Below are positions 6,237-7,286 of a stretch of DNA of 7,286 nucleotides, piece by piece. Below the pieces are notes generated by a model. That model was not told where the DNA came from. It made no database searches and was given only the letters and a program-made list of their open reading frames with translations. The DNA is taken from contig CANEWV010000078.1 of assembly GCA_947442905.1 (NCBI GenBank), forward strand, positions 1 to 7,286, read 5' to 3'. The first letter of the stretch is position 1. Each line of letters opens with the position of its first letter. Origin of the DNA: Chitinophagaceae bacterium (GTDB lineage Bacteria; Bacteroidota; Bacteroidia; Chitinophagales; Chitinophagaceae). The translations under genes and the position numbers were made by a program.

Positions 6237-7286
6237 ATGAATGCTAAATATTTGTTGATTGTTGGGCTCTTGTTTTTTGCGCCATTTGTAGTGTCTTCGC
6301 AGGCGCTAGATTCTATGCTGGCCATTTACAAAGAAAATTATCAGCAAGAAAAAGTACATATTCATTTTGACAAAGGCCTGTATGCAAAAGGCGAAACCAT
6401 TTGGGGTAAAGCGTATATTTTAGCAGGTGAGGGCTTATCCGATTATAGTAGAAATTTTTACGCAGATTGGTACGATGATGCAGGACAACTTATTAAGCAT
6501 ACTGTACACCCTATTTTTGAATCCTCTGCAAAACTTCAATTTGAAATTCCGCAAAATTATAAAGGCACCCGCATTCGTGTAAAAGCATACACTAGATGGA
6601 TGCTTAATTTTGATGCTGCCTTTATTTTTACCAAAGACATTACCGTACAAGGTTCCGATTCGTTAGCGGGCACAAAAAAAGTAGATCCCATATATAAGTT
6701 GCAGTTTTTTCCAGAAGGCGGACAACTAATTGCAGGCCTACAAACGCAGGTAGGTTTTTTATCGGTAAATCAAAACGGTGATCCTGCACCCATAAAAGGA
6801 GCCATTTTTAATAGTAAAATGGTGCTTATGGATTCTATCCAATCGGTGCATGATGGGATGGGTGTATTTAGTTTTATGCCAGAAAAAGACGAAACGTATA
6901 ACTGCATATGGGTAGATGCAGCTGGCACGGTGCATACTACAGCAGTTCCTGCTGCAAAGCAGGATGGAATTGTTATGCAGGCGTTGTTACAAGACGATAA
7001 GGCTAAAATTGTTATTCAGCGCCCGGCTATAACCGCGCAAAACTTTTTACAACTGCATGTAGTTGCGTCCATGAATCAGCGCATGGTATATACCTCAACC
7101 ATTCAGTTGCAAACAAAAAAATCAGCAGCACTAGCTATGCGAACCGATAGTTTGCCTACTGGTGTTTTACAAATTACCGTTTTTGATGCAGCTTGGGTGC
7201 CAGTAGCAGAGCGGGTATTATTCATCAATAATAACCTGCATACATTTTATCCTTCGGTAAAAATGTTTACGCCACGTTTAAGTAAG
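6237..7286 (+). CDS. Large secreted MG2/macroglobulin-like Bacteroidota protein, N-terminal part (runs off right edge)
   Basis: The reading frame is open from the ATG at 6237 to the last base (350 codons, no stop), so the C-terminus is missing. Residues 1-23 are a signal peptide (MNAKYLLIVGLLFFAPFVVS, likely cleavage after SQA). EKVHIHFDKGLYAKGETIW at 38-56, followed by GKAYI, is the hallmark of the first macroglobulin-like (MG2-type) beta-sandwich in large Bacteroidota envelope proteins. FFPEGGQLIAG at 157-167 opens the next beta domain, another conserved block of that group. Full members are often 800 aa or more and may carry a TonB plug-like domain near the C-terminus; that part cannot be seen here. 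Function is uncertain: envelope or surface location is inferred from the signal peptide. A terminator lies between it and the upstream operon, so it is a separate unit. The next in-frame ATG (6315) would remove the signal peptide, so 6237 is preferred. Confidence 0.8.
   Translation, partial: MNAKYLLIVGLLFFAPFVVSSQALDSMLAIYKENYQQEKVHIHFDKGLYAKGETIWGKAYILAGEGLSDYSRNFYADWYDDAGQLIKHTVHPIFESSAKLQFEIPQNYKGTRIRVKAYTRWMLNFDAAFIFTKDITVQGSDSLAGTKKVDPIYKLQFFPEGGQLIAGLQTQVGFLSVNQNGDPAPIKGAIFNSKMVLMDSIQSVHDGMGVFSFMPEKDETYNCIWVDAAGTVHTTAVPAAKQDGIVMQALLQDDKAKIVIQRPAITAQNFLQLHVVASMNQRMVYTSTIQLQTKKSAALAMRTDSLPTGVLQITVFDAAWVPVAERVLFINNNLHTFYPSVKMFTPRLSK

Noticed and set aside
6435..6650. Minus-strand 71-codon frame inside the MG2-like gene
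   Set aside because: It is antisense to a long open frame with family motifs and has no supporting features.

Overview
The window looks like Bacteroidota chromosome, most plausibly a Chitinophagaceae-type bacterium of moderate-to-low GC. The lineage call is an inference. It rests on a SusC/SusD outer-membrane pair, Bacteroidota-type lipoprotein signals, A-rich gene starts without clear Shine-Dalgarno sequences, and a perfect TAnnTTTG-type -7 promoter box before the last gene.

Layout. Positions 1-59 (minus strand) hold the first 19 codons of a gene whose N-terminus reads like DNA primase DnaG; it runs off the left edge. Positions 60-350 form a divergent intergenic region with a candidate promoter for the rightward operon, a perfect DnaA-box sequence next to a near-match, and an inverted repeat in the predicted 5' leader. 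From 351 to 6142, three closely spaced plus-strand genes (gaps of 18 and 23 bp) form one apparent operon: a 1090-aa SusC/RagA TonB-dependent transporter, a 555-aa SusD/RagB-like lipoprotein and a 269-aa DUF4397-like lipoprotein. A strong intrinsic terminator (6160-6198) closes the operon. A new gene starts at 6237 and stays open to the right edge (350 codons visible). It looks like a large secreted Bacteroidota protein of the MG2/macroglobulin-like type, and its -7 box lies so close to the ATG that the mRNA may be almost leaderless.

How the genes work together. SusC is expected to be the outer-membrane barrel that imports a ligand using TonB energy, with SusD as the lid-like binding lipoprotein above it. 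The DUF4397-like protein is probably a third surface lipoprotein of the same uptake complex. No carbohydrate-active enzyme, protease or dedicated regulator is visible, so the substrate cannot be named. No CRISPR array, insertion sequence, tRNA or rRNA was seen. The window is mostly ordinary Bacteroidota chromosome; the points most worth a second look are the near-leaderless start, the twofold DUF4397-like lipoprotein and the DnaA-box cluster beside dnaG.
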